A stretch of DNA of 64,000 bases, from contig OZ010799.1 of assembly GCA_963932465.1 (NCBI GenBank), positions 157,786,761 through 157,850,760 on the forward strand, read 5' to 3'. Source of the stretch: Maratus speciosus. Lineage: Eukaryota > Arthropoda > Arachnida > Araneae > Salticidae. Shown piece by piece: positions 45,090 through 55,388 of this stretch. The notes below the pieces were generated by a model. That model did no database searches, had not been told where the DNA came from, and saw only the letters and a program-made list of their open reading frames with translations. A program made the translations under genes and the position numbers. Each line of letters begins with the position of its first letter. Position 1 is the stretch's first letter.

Positions 45090-46079
45090 CACTGTTAAAA
45101 CACTATTCTTAAAAATAAGTAAATTGTACTAATTATTGAGCACTTCCCGATCTTAAAATAGCTCCGAGTACTTAACTCTTAAATTTGGAAAACGCATGTA
45201 CTCATTTTTTTTTTGAGTACATACAGGGACTCGAAAATAAGTATGTATAGAAACACACATACGATATACGAAAAAAAAAGCGAAATTACAAATCACCATT
45301 TTTAATTGCGAACAACTACAATTTTTGGAGTCAAGAACAACGAATTTACTATTTTAATTCTTGAAATTTTGTGTATGAGCCGCTCCGTGATTTGAACCCG
45401 AGTCCTCTAGGTGGGAAATCAGTATTGTACTGACTATGCTATAAGAGCAGTTACCAGCTGTTTCCAAATGACACCTGTTATGAATCAGCGACGGAAGATC
45501 GCTAACAGCAGAGATGAATTTTCCCTTTCTTAAATATTCTAATTTCTAATAAAACAATTTTTAAACTAAATTTTCTTCTTTAACATTTCTAATGAAATTG
45601 TAAATAAATTTGAAAAGTGTGTATTATAAATTGAAAATTATAACAAAGATAGACATATCTTTACATAAAAGCTTGGAAATCCTTACTGTCAATTCGGTAT
45701 AAGAAAAGGGTTTATCAGAAAACTCATATTTTTGAGCACATAGGATTTAAACATTAATATTAAGACTTTAAAATACAAAATATATGTATTCATTTCTGCA
45801 TACATTTATAAATCAAGTATAAGTATACACAACTTCAAAATATCATGTACTCGTTTCTGAATAATTGCACTTAAAAAAATCGAGTACAAAGAAATTTTCA
45901 TTTTTAAGTAGATTAATGCTTCTTTGTGAAGTAATTGTACTTAAAAAATATGAGTACATAGAAATGCTCATTTTTAAGTAGATTATTTTTAACAATGTAC
46001 TTCTTTTTGAAACAATTGTACGTAAAAAAATACGAGTACATGGAAGTTCTCATTTTTAAGTAAATTATTTTTGAGAGTG
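45090..46079. mobile_element. Mariner-like MITE with tRNA-like passenger
   Basis: Left CACTGTTAAAACACTATTCT and inverted right CACTCTCAAAAATAATTTAC, with further shared ACTTAAAAAT(A/G)AG words. TA duplications sit at 45088-45089 and 46080-46081. The host repeat P is continuous across the insertion (TTTAGCTTCTAGTTTGG in other copies). The right side carries about 60-70-bp internal repeats with GAGTACATGGAA/GTACTTAAAAAATA-like words. There is no transposase. Confidence 0.7.
45373..45448 (-). tRNA. tRNA-like sequence, degenerate (not a confident gene)
   Basis: On the reverse strand there is an A-box-like TAGCATAGTCAGTA and a B-box-like GGTTCAAATCA, spaced as in a tRNA, with a D-arm-like and an anticodon-loop-like stretch between. 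The acceptor and T stems do not pair well, so this is probably a tRNA pseudogene or SINE head captured by the MITE. Confidence 0.35.
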
Positions 46080-46081
46080 TA

Positions 46082-46600
46082 GTTTGGTTAATTAATGGAA
46101 ATGTAATATAATCAATTTGCAAATATGCATGGACGCTTTTTATAAATGGATTGACAGTTTACTAGACGAAGAAGTGAAAACAGAAAACCGATTCAAATGC
46201 TTCGAAAAATTCTAAATTGTAAACAAATAAATAATTAATAATAATACAAAATTTATTAAAAGATTTATTTTACGAAGGAAAAGCGATATAAAAAAATATA
46301 CCTATGTATTCTGTTTAAAGAACTCACATGCAAAGAAAAGAAATCTAATTACTTCTATCAAAAAATGTGTTGTTTTCTGAAGAGTGTTTTTTCTTTGGTT
46401 CTTGACACTGATATTTAGCTTCTAATGTGGTTAATTAATGGATATATAATATAATCAATGAAGTTTCAAATATATATGGATGTTTTTTATAAATGGATTG
46501 ACAGAATAATAGACAAAAAAGTGTAAAACAAAAAACCGATAAAATGCTTCTGAAAATTCTGTACGGTAAATTTAAATAAATTTAAACTTCAGTAAATCTA
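46082..46600. repeat. Composite repeat P, two units
   Basis: Resumes as GTTTGGTTAATTAATGGAAA after the MITE; a second unit begins near 46430 (TGGTTAATTAATGGATATAT). Confidence 0.6.
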
Positions 46601-47469
46601 TTTGGATAGCTACGATTAACATTATTAAAGTAAAAGTAATTTTGTCCTCAAAATAGAAAAAAAAATGCAATTCACAAATTACAACGACCATTTGGAAAAT
46701 GATTTTTTCAAAGACTAAAATTTAACACATAAAAAATCGCACGGAGTTGATCATACATTACGTACGCCATGGATTAAACATTAATAGTGTTATTACACGT
46801 AAAAATTCCAAGCGACAAAAATCGCCCGCAATTCGTACGTATTATCCACCTGAACCTTATGTATTATCCGAGCATTTCATTCGCTGTTCGGGAAAAGGAT
46901 TTTCCATTGTCAGACTTCCAAGAAATTCGACGGCCAATTTTAAATGAAATTTATTTCTTAAACTTCTAAACATCCCACAATATTACTTTTTATATCGTCG
47001 TATAGAGAAAAAAAAATGTTCTTTTAAATACAATTTGTTTGAAAGCTGTATCTCAATTTGTTTCTGAGTTACTAATTTTTTTTTGTAGTTTTTATTACTC
47101 TTTTGTCACAGTGGCAACACTCTATTGTCCACCTCTGTTGAAAGTAAAGGGAAATACAGATTACTCTATAGACCAATCAGAAAGCGAATAAAATGATGAT
47201 TAAACCAATAAAAACCTTCAGATATGCTTTTGATTTCCTACCCTGACGAGGACAATAACCATTTTTCCAAATGGTTAAAAATCGGACTTGAAAGGGATAA
47301 AATTGAGTTTTTTGTTATTATATTAAAGAAATTTTAAGGTAGATTTTTAACTTTATTCAGCAGCAAATGTTTGTACTTTTTTACAGCATTAATATTCCTT
47401 TATAAATATTGTGATTGCTAAGAGTTAAAGAAAAAGTGATGCAGATATGTATCGCTATGCATTTAAGGG
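46601..47469. other. Intergenic stretch, no supported gene
   Basis: Two overlapping short forward frames (46747-46947 and 46787-46969) occur in a GC-richer patch, but neither is recognised. CCATTTGGAAAA at about 46689 is partly inverted at about 47263 (TTTTTCCAAATGG), which may mark ends of a decayed element. Confidence 0.35.
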
Positions 47470-47687
47470 TTAACCCTTTCAAGGGCAAAATAAATCTCTT
47501 TCTAAAATAGTGAAATGATTGACTGACGCCAGGATTTACAAACAGAGTTATTTGAAAATAAGTAACAGCTGCACTTCATGTACACTATAAAAGCAAAAAT
47601 TAATTCAGAAATTCTGGTGCCAATGTGGCAATTTTGGATTAATATTAAGTGGTATATATAATGTACCGGCGCCCTTCAAGGTGTTAA
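47470..47687. mobile_element. TTAA MITE (family 4)
   Basis: TTAACCCTTTCAAGGGC at left and inverted TTAACACCTTGAAGGGCG at right; 218 bp. The interior matches 19861-20072. Confidence 0.7.
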
Positions 47688-47689
47688 AC

Positions 47690-48905
47690 TGGTATCCAAA
47701 GCATTTAATTTCCCCACCCCACTTCTTGCTACACCACTATAACAGAATATTATTAAGAATTTTTTTTTTTTTTTACACAATAAAATGAGATGTCTAAATA
47801 AAGTTACCTTAAAAACACATACCTCAGTAAAATTCCTTTTTCAGCAATTGCTATCAATATGTGGTAATGTGGGTGGTTTAATTAAGCCCTGTATATGATC
47901 TGTAGAATCTATGTACACCGCGTAATATACTAAAATTTAGGTAAGTTTAAAAATACATAACCACAGTAGAAAACGACATTCTCAGCAACTATCGATCATA
48001 GTCAGTCCTGTAACCGAATTCTTCTGAACGTCATAGTCAGTCCAGTAACCGAATTCTTTTTAACGTCATAGTCAGTCCTGTAACCAAATTCTTTTGAGCT
48101 TCATAGTCAGCCCTATAACCGAATTCTTTTAAGCGTCATAATAGTCAGTCCTGTAACCGAATTCTTTTGAACGTCATAGTCAGTCCTGTAACCGAATTCT
48201 TTTGAGCGTCATAGTCAATCCTTTAACCGATTTCTTTTGAGCGTCAGAGTCAGTCCTGTAACCGAATTCTTTTGAGCGTCATAGTCAGTCCTGTAACAGA
48301 ATTCTTTTGAACGTCATAGTCAGTCCTGTAACCGAATTCTTTTGAGAGTCATAGTCAATCGTGTAACAGAATTCTTTTGAGCGTCATAGTCAGTCCTGTA
48401 ACCGAATTCTTTTGAGCGTTTCTGTAAATGAACGATAAATGCTACGCATTCAGTAATCTATAGGAAACAGGTTGTAGTGCACCTCAGTGTTACGTTTATA
48501 TTTTTTATGTTTCAAGTATCATAATATCATTAAAATACACCGCAACCCATTTTCCTTATAGATCAAATATAAGGAAATTATTTTGTACGTCCCTGTAAAT
48601 GAACTATAAATTTTATTTATTCTCTACTTTTGTGAAGGCATCTTGTAGTCTATTTCAGTGATGCATATGAATCTCATTATGTTTAAAATATCATAACATC
48701 GATAAAATATCAGCCTTCTGGTTCATAATGTAAGAGCATTCTTGCATATGCTCCTGTATGCGAATTGTAAATGCTACATACTTCGTTATCTACAATATAG
48801 AATAAGCTATAATAAATCTAAATAACATCTAAAATCACATGGCAATCTGAATACATTTACAAGAGTTATAACACGGCCAAACAGACAGCGATACCGAAGG
48901 AAAGA
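47690..48905 (-). repeat. Tandem-unit dispersed repeat R, copy 3 (inverted)
   Basis: Diverged reverse-strand copy. At its right edge the reverse strand reads CTTTCCTTCGGTATCGCTGT, CTGTTTGGCC and TATAACTCTTGTAAATG, corresponding to the starts of copies 1 and 2. The left part contains the 35-bp minisatellite. No gene. Confidence 0.55.
47995..48420. repeat. Minisatellite, 35-bp period, about 12 units
   Basis: The unit CGTCATAGTCAGTCCTGTAA followed by CCGAATTCTTTTGAG is repeated about 12 times with few substitutions and one 3-bp insertion (CATAATAGTC, about 48137). Most units contain an EcoRI-type GAATTC. It derives from a segment of repeat R (CCTGTAA...GAATTCTTTT also occurs near 22540-22560), so it is a local expansion. 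Confidence 0.92.
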
Positions 48906-49804
48906 AATAAAATTTGTATCCAATTTTTTATTTTAATTTTAATTATATTCATTATCACAGTCTCATCCATTCATACTAATTTATTGCGTCAGTATATCTA
49001 ATTGGCTGACATATAACATGTGAGTAAAATGTCCATTAATATGAATTGTTTTCTTCTTCTTCTTCTTCTTTTTTTTTTTTTTAGTGTGCGTAATATGCTT
49101 GAATATACGGTAAATAAGGCGAAGATTCCAGTTTGGAAAATGTGTTATTTTCCCCAAGTTTTTAGTTTATTGTGTTAAAAAAAGGTAACCGTCAACGGTT
49201 CAAGGAAAAGGTAATGAATCTTTGAAAAAACAATCACACATATAGGTTTTAAGGAAACGGATTGATTGTTTATTAAATAGACAACTATAAATAAAAAAAG
49301 TGGCAGAAGAAATATCGTTGCACATATTTATAAAAATTCTTAACTCTATTAGTAATAGTTGTTAGCTAAAAGAAAGCATGTAAAAAAGTGCTTTATTTGT
49401 GCGCCAGATGTTTTTAAATTTAAAAATGTTTTTAATTTTTTACATTTCACACATCGTACTTTTAACATTTCTTTCACACTTTCATATATAATGATATTTA
49501 CATACATCTATCTTACATAATTCCATCTTATATAAGGTGGCATTATGTATACATGTATGTAAGCACCCTTCGTTCAATGATTTTTTCCGTCGATGATATC
49601 CTGGAGAATTAGGTTTTGGTTCTAGTATGGCTTGGTGGTAAAGAATATGGAACCAAGGACCATTTCATAAGGGACCTAAATTTTATTAGCTCTTTGGTTA
49701 CATTGTCTTTTTAAGTCAGGTTCAGGTAGATAAGGTCTCTCTTTTAAAGCTTCATCTTCTAGCTGGCCGCAAATAACGCAGCTTAGAGCACAAATGATTT
49801 CATC
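48906..49804. other. AT-rich stretch with CTT tract and a coding-like patch
   Basis: A CTT microsatellite lies at about 49052-49070, followed by a T run to 49082. At about 49670-49803 the reverse strand has an open stretch of roughly 44 codons (for example CVICGQLEDEALKERPYLPE) in GC-richer DNA, then a stop. It is not recognised and is possibly an element relic. Confidence 0.3.
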
Positions 49805-50020
49805 AACCCCTTAACCTACGATTTACTTTTAACAGCTCCACGGTTTAGCAAATCCATAGCTACCACTAAAATTTAATAGAGATTTTCGCCTTGTTTAATC
49901 ATGGAATTTCGACAATTAAATTAAACTATATTTACTGTGAAATTTTAGTGGTAAGTAGAATTTACATTTGGCTCGATCATCGTACGCGGGCTATGCCCGT
50001 CATTGTAGGTTAAGGGGTTA
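49805..50020. mobile_element. TTAA/CCCC MITE with palindromic ends
   Basis: AACCCCTTAACCTAC(G)AT at left and its inverse ATTGTAGGTTAAGGGGTT at right. The interior has an inverted pair CCACTAAAATTTAATAG/...AAATTTTAGTGG. Length is about 215 bp. It is similar in its middle to 29795-29885. Confidence 0.7.
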
Positions 50021-52189
50021 AAAAGCACTCTTTTGCTCGTGTAGTTTGCTTTTGTTGACGTATTTCAAACTTCTTCCAACAGGGATCCCAAGTATCAAAG
50101 AGGGAGTTTACTCAATCCTGATTGGTTTAATCTATTTTTAATGATGGATTACTTGAGGCGACATCAGTCTTGCCTCATCCTTGACTGCATCCCTTACGAT
50201 AATTACCACCTTTTACGCTAATTGTTATTTATGATATAACAATAAATGTCTGATAGGGAGATACTAATTAGGATTTATGACTTAAATGTAATCATCAAAC
50301 ACTTATTTTGATATTAATTTGAATTTTTCTTTTAAAAATTATGATTTAATTTTATCTATCTTTTTATTCTAAATCTAATAACTATCAAATACGAAGAAAC
50401 TATTAAATTTTATAGTCTAAATATAATCAGTAAACTCGAATTTATCATCGGAATCTAATAGCTATCACACTTGAAAAAGTAAATTGCTATTTATGGGTTT
50501 AAACAATCATTTAATGTGTTACTTTAACTCTAATTTGATTTCAGGAGACCCATAAATGTAATAATGATGAATTTTCTTATGATTAATTATTTTAAGTACT
50601 CATTTACTGTTTTTTAAATATTAATCAATGTCTAAGATTTTTATGATAGATAAATCAGTTTTACACATTAGATTTTGTTAGAAAAAGGAGTTCGGAATTT
50701 TGAATTTCGAAAAAGTGTTTAAATTTAATCCTATCATGCATAAGTAATTTTACCCTATACGTGTACACATGCATGTATACATACTAGCAAAAGCCATGCA
50801 TTGTTTGGATTCGCGAAGCATTATTTAATAACATAAATATTTGAAAGTAACAATATTCTTTTATATTATTTTTGCATCTTTATTAAGCAAAAACGTTATT
50901 TTATGTTTTGGCGCATTTTAATTTTAGAAATGTAAATTCAGCCAAATAACTAAGAATTTCCTCGGAATTTTTTATTTATGATATAAGACTGGTATAAATA
51001 AAAATATTTTCGAAGTAAAATTTTACAAAATATTTTTTTTTCAACTAAAAGCTTTTTTAAAGATGTTTTTACATTTTCCACTAGCCTCTGGTGTTTTCTC
51101 AAATGGTTTAAAATAGGTATGTTATCAATCTTTGTAATTCACATCAAATAATCTTTGATAGCAATCTTAGAATAATATATTCGAGGAGAGCTTGAAGAAA
51201 GTTACTTCTTCAAAATCCTATTTTCTGGAAAAACATATGAAATCTGCTCTCGTTGATACTAAGAATTATTAACTTATTATATTATTGTTATTATTCAACC
51301 TTCGAATTCGAATAACATTTTATATAACGAGTTTAACAATTAATTTTATTTGTTTACAATTCTTTTCTTGCCACTTTACAAAAAAAAAAAAAAATCGTTA
51401 TACAATTATTTTCAAATGCGTAAATATCGTCTGCGTACAGATCATATTTTATTTCTATCAAGTCGAAAAACATTGTTTTTCTTAATTAAATAAAAAAAAC
51501 CAGTTTTTATGATATTTTGGTGGAATAATGAAAATATATTTTATTTATTTAATAAATCACGATTCTATCTAATATTACTAACTCCATGAGTTACTTTTTC
51601 TTATGAAAATAGACGTGTTTCATTTTTTTATTTGCAAAAATGCGTCCGTAGTGGAAAAGCATATAAAATAAATTAAAATAATAATTTTTTAAGGTTATTC
51701 TATAAAAAAAATAATATTGTGCAAATCTATGGATCATAATTTATTTTTGTTTAACTTCAAGTCAAAATACTGAATAGTTTTTTGTAAAGTGTACGACAAA
51801 ATGTAATTTGCGTAGCCTAGTAGAGGATTCGCTTCGCACATCCTAACAATTTAAAATACATGCAGAGGATATGCAATTTGCATTGTATAATATTGCATGT
51901 AAATATATTACATGCAATTTATTCAACAACGCAACTTGCTAATTTCAGCGCGTTCTTGAAAAACAATGCAAAAATATTTCAGTTTTATTTTAATTTGACT
52001 GTAGTTTAAATATTAATTACATTCATTTTTCCAAAAAGTTAACTTTTTGAACATCAAATTTAAAAGCAATATCTGATGTTCAATTAAACATCTACTTCAA
52101 GCATTTTTTATTGCAGACGCCATAATTAAATTATTTATTTTGCAGTCAGTCATTACAAATTGATCTTTCATTTATGAAATACTTCAACA
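50021..52189. other. Long AT-rich stretch without recognised gene
   Basis: No coding or RNA gene recognised. TTTGGATTCGCGAAGCA (about 50800) and GAGGATTCGCTTCGCACA (about 51826) are weakly inverted relatives of each other and may mark a decayed element. A poly-A run lies at about 51381-51395. Confidence 0.4.
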
Positions 52190-52640
52190 GAAAATCCTAA
52201 AAATTCAATCCTTGATTTTCTTTTCAATATTAGAAAGAGAAAAATACGAATAAGATAAATACTATTACAAAAGCCTTTAATTAAATGAAAAACGAGATAA
52301 AGATACAAATATTTATTCTGTGCGGAGAATTGACATGCTTATGTAAAGAAAAGAGATCTAATTACTTCACTGAGGAAACCGGTTATTTTCAGAGAAGGGT
52401 TTTTCTTATAGCTGTTTGTAGATTGTGATAGTTACTTTTCGATTTGGTTAAAAAAGGAAAATTAAATGTAATTACTCAAGCTGTAAGTATACATTTATGC
52501 TTTATATAAATGATTTGACTCTTTTAGGAAATGGATAAGTATAAATAGAAAATGGATCAAAATGGTTCCTAAAAGTTCTGAAATCAATATGGAAAAAATG
52601 GAAGAAAAATCATGCAAATATAGTAGATTATGAAACACTT
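52190..52640. repeat. Composite repeat P fragment (modules A and B)
   Basis: AACGAGATAAAGATACAAAT, TTGACATGCTTATGTAAAGA and GATCTAATTACTTCACTGAG match the main P block. It is followed by a short R-like end (GTAGATTATGAAACACTTTC). Confidence 0.6.
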
Positions 52641-52680
52641 TCCGACATATTCAAGGTACTGTCTCAAATTTTCTCGTTTA

Positions 52681-53400
52681 AAGCTATACAGTACCTTAAA
52701 AATGACAAAAATATCGAATATTTTTTATTGAATTTTTTAGTGGTCTATACAGTTGTGAATCATGAATCCAAATTGTAGATCTGAAATCCAAATAGTTTTA
52801 AAGATATTTAAACTTTTCAGAGTGTTCTAAGAATGTTCTGAATGTTCCTTCACAAGCTTTAAATGCATTTTCTCAGATTTTTATTTTTGTTGATGTCAGT
52901 GTTTGCTAATCCCTAAGGCTTTTTTTCTGTTGCAGATAGAATCTTGAAATTTTTTGCAGACACTTACATGCATATGTACTAACATAATTAGTATGGATTT
53001 AGGTCTGAAGATAATAGTTATTTTTTTTTTTATGTCAAAGTTAATATTTCCAAAATGTTTGTGTTTTTTTCAGGTTTCGCGCTACAAAAATAAATAAAAC
53101 TTTAAATAAAAGTTACATTTTTAATTCCATACTAACTTTTGTTCCCAATAATCCAATGAATATAAGTCACGTAAAATAACTAAAAAATATTAAAAATTAA
53201 AAATGTTTTAAAAGTTTTAAAAAACTTCAAATTTTCCAAAAATTTTTAAATAAAAAAAAACGGTGATTGTTAAAATGATTTTTTTTTTTTTTACCAGAAT
53301 CAGTTTAATTTTATAGTCTCAAACAAAGTCATTAATTATTTTTAGTGTAACTGTCTCCAATTTTTTTTTTTTTTTTTTTTAAGGATACTGTGTAGCCTTA
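52681..53400. mobile_element. Non-autonomous element with about 22-bp TIRs
   Basis: Left AAGCTATACAGTACCTTAAA, right inverted AAGGCTACACAGTATCCTTA, with TTAA-like flanks. The 720-bp interior is AT-rich with several T and A runs and no coding. Confidence 0.5.
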
Positions 53401-54280
53401 ATATATCTGAAAAAAAAATATATCGGAAAAAAATATATCTGAAAACAATTAGAAAAGCTCATAATATATTTAAGCCCAGTGGTTAGGAGGTTGATATCGG
53501 AATTAATTAGGGGAAAGCTGGAAATTGTTTTAATCCCTTCAGTTTAGGTCTAGAATGAATATGCTATGTTATATATGTATGTTAAAACATTACAGATGAA
53601 GTACTTGGTCGCATGTTGTCCAAAATAAACGAAGAAAATACTTCAGTGGCTGAAGTTGAACTAAATGCAGTAAATCCTCAATTATCCGCTAGCGGATGAT
53701 CCGCGGTGCGGTTTATCCGCGAAGCAAAATTATTATTATTTTTTTTAATTCAAGGCAATAGCAAGGAAAATACAATAAGCCCTACTAATAAATATAAACA
53801 GAAAAATTCATGTATTCGAAAGTAATAGAAGAATATTTCTAGATTCGGTTGCCATGTTTGAAATATCAGATATAATGTCTTGATGTATTTTCTTGATTTT
53901 ATTAAAGAAACGTAAACACAGCAATTAAAATATTTAACAATTAAATAAGACTATTATGATAAATTCCGGGAGAGCACATCAAGAATAACTTCATTTTCGA
54001 GATAAAAATTATTCCATGCTAAAAGAAAAACAATCGTTTACAATTTAGAATAAAGAAAAGGTGTTTCCAAAGCAAGAAGCAAAAACAAGTGACTTATTTT
54101 TTTAAAAAGGTGTAACTCAGCTCTTTTTGTACAGCATGTATGGCATTGTTTCTTGTTTACTGTTCTTTATTTTAGTGATTTAGACGTAAAGCAATTGCTT
54201 CTGATGTACTGTGCATATGTATGTATTTTAAACGTTTTATTATGTTTTTTGTACACTAAAACATTTTTTTCATTTTCTAC
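53401..54280. other. AT-rich stretch with an orphan Tigger-like end
   Basis: At about 53668 CAGTAAATCCTCAATTATCC followed by GCTAGCGGATGATCCGCGG resembles a pogo/Tigger terminus with internal palindromes (TCCGCTAGCGGA). No matching inverted end was found nearby. No gene. Confidence 0.4.
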
Positions 54281-54326
54281 AACGCGGGATAACCCACCAT
54301 TGGCATAGGCTTCCAGATCCCGCGTT
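54281..54326. repeat. 10-bp inverted repeat (AACGCGGGAT / ATCCCGCGTT)
   Basis: A perfect GC-rich 10-bp stem with a 26-bp loop in AT-rich DNA. The loop itself has AACCCACCATTGG. Possibly part of a decayed element. Confidence 0.6.
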
Positions 54327-55180
54327 GCAAGTTTATAAAAAAAAAATAAACTGTCAAGTGCGAGTATTACTCGCGCATAGAGGGTTCCGTACAATAAATA
54401 TATTAATTAGTAACTGTATTATTTTCTGACGCCAATGTCACATACGCACCGGGAACTTAACTGGCGCCGAAGTGTCGTTATTTTGCTTGATATGGTAGCC
54501 AAGATATAGATGATATGGTAACGAGGTTTTCGCCAAATTGGCGTCGGAAAAAAAAATCGCGCCAATATGTATATCATATTTGTGTTGAAAACACATCTAC
54601 TGCCCTAACAAAATAAACTTTTGTGACGATCACCGAAAAAACTGCTGGAACAATAATTTCATACCTTCCTTTACTTTAGAGTTCCATTATAATAGTTTAC
54701 TTCTTTGAAATTAATAAAATGCAAAGTTAAGCAACGGTAAGTTACTATTAGAAAAGCCAAATCTACTGCATAATAACACAATCTTTAGCGATACAATTCA
54801 ACGATTAACCAAAAATATTGCTGGAACAACATATTAGCACTTTTATTTACACTCAAACAGAAGTTTAAAAAAAATTAAATTATTTTTTAACGTGCGCATA
54901 CAGATGCGATACTTCAGAAATTGCTCACGTGATTTGCTAATTCGCCGGAGCAAAGAAACCAAATAAATTCTTCGGATTTTTATATTACATGAGCTATTGC
55001 ATATTTTTTTAATTAGACGCCAAAATACTTGTTTGCAAGTACATTACAATTGTTAATTTCTTAAAATATATACGTTACGATAGTAATGGAAATGGACACT
55101 TCATGCGGAAATATTTCTTTTATAATGTTAATTTTTTATTTAAGCTGTTTTTTTTTTTTATAAAATCAGTAACAATTTTT
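54327..55180. other. Intergenic stretch, no recognised gene
   Basis: Nothing recognised apart from GGCGCC/TTGGCGTC words around 54460-54560. Confidence 0.4.
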
Positions 55181-55388
55181 GGTACTTTTCGGTTAGCCGG
55201 GCGCCAGTGTTATACATACATATATATGTATATATACATGTATGTATATATACACATATATTTACATATATATGAGTGTGTTTATATAAAATATGTGTAT
55301 ATGTATATATATGTATATGTATATTTACATATATGTATGTATATAAATATGTATAAATAACCCTGGCGCCCGGCTAACCGAAAAGTAC
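55181..55388. mobile_element. MITE with near-perfect 26-29-bp TIRs and TA-rich core
   Basis: GGTACTTTTCGGTTAGCCGG followed by GCGCCAG at 55181-55207 is exactly inverted at 55364-55389. The core of about 150 bp is only TATACA/TATATG-type low-complexity sequence. The intact arms suggest recent activity. The open frame at 55103-55360 is an artefact of the core. Confidence 0.85.

Noticed and set aside
46747..46969. Two overlapping short forward frames
   Set aside because: Neither matches a known family, and both are close to the length expected by chance in a GC-richer patch.
48000..48420. Array considered as CRISPR
   Set aside because: Units are contiguous 35-bp repeats without unique spacers, in a eukaryotic repeat; it is a minisatellite.
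50780..51860. Possible element bounded by GGATTCGCGAAGC-like words
   Set aside because: The inverted similarity covers only about 15 bases with mismatches; not enough to define ends.
55103..55360. Forward frame of 85 codons rich in Y, I, M and V
   Set aside because: It is the translation of the TA-rich core of the MITE at 55181.
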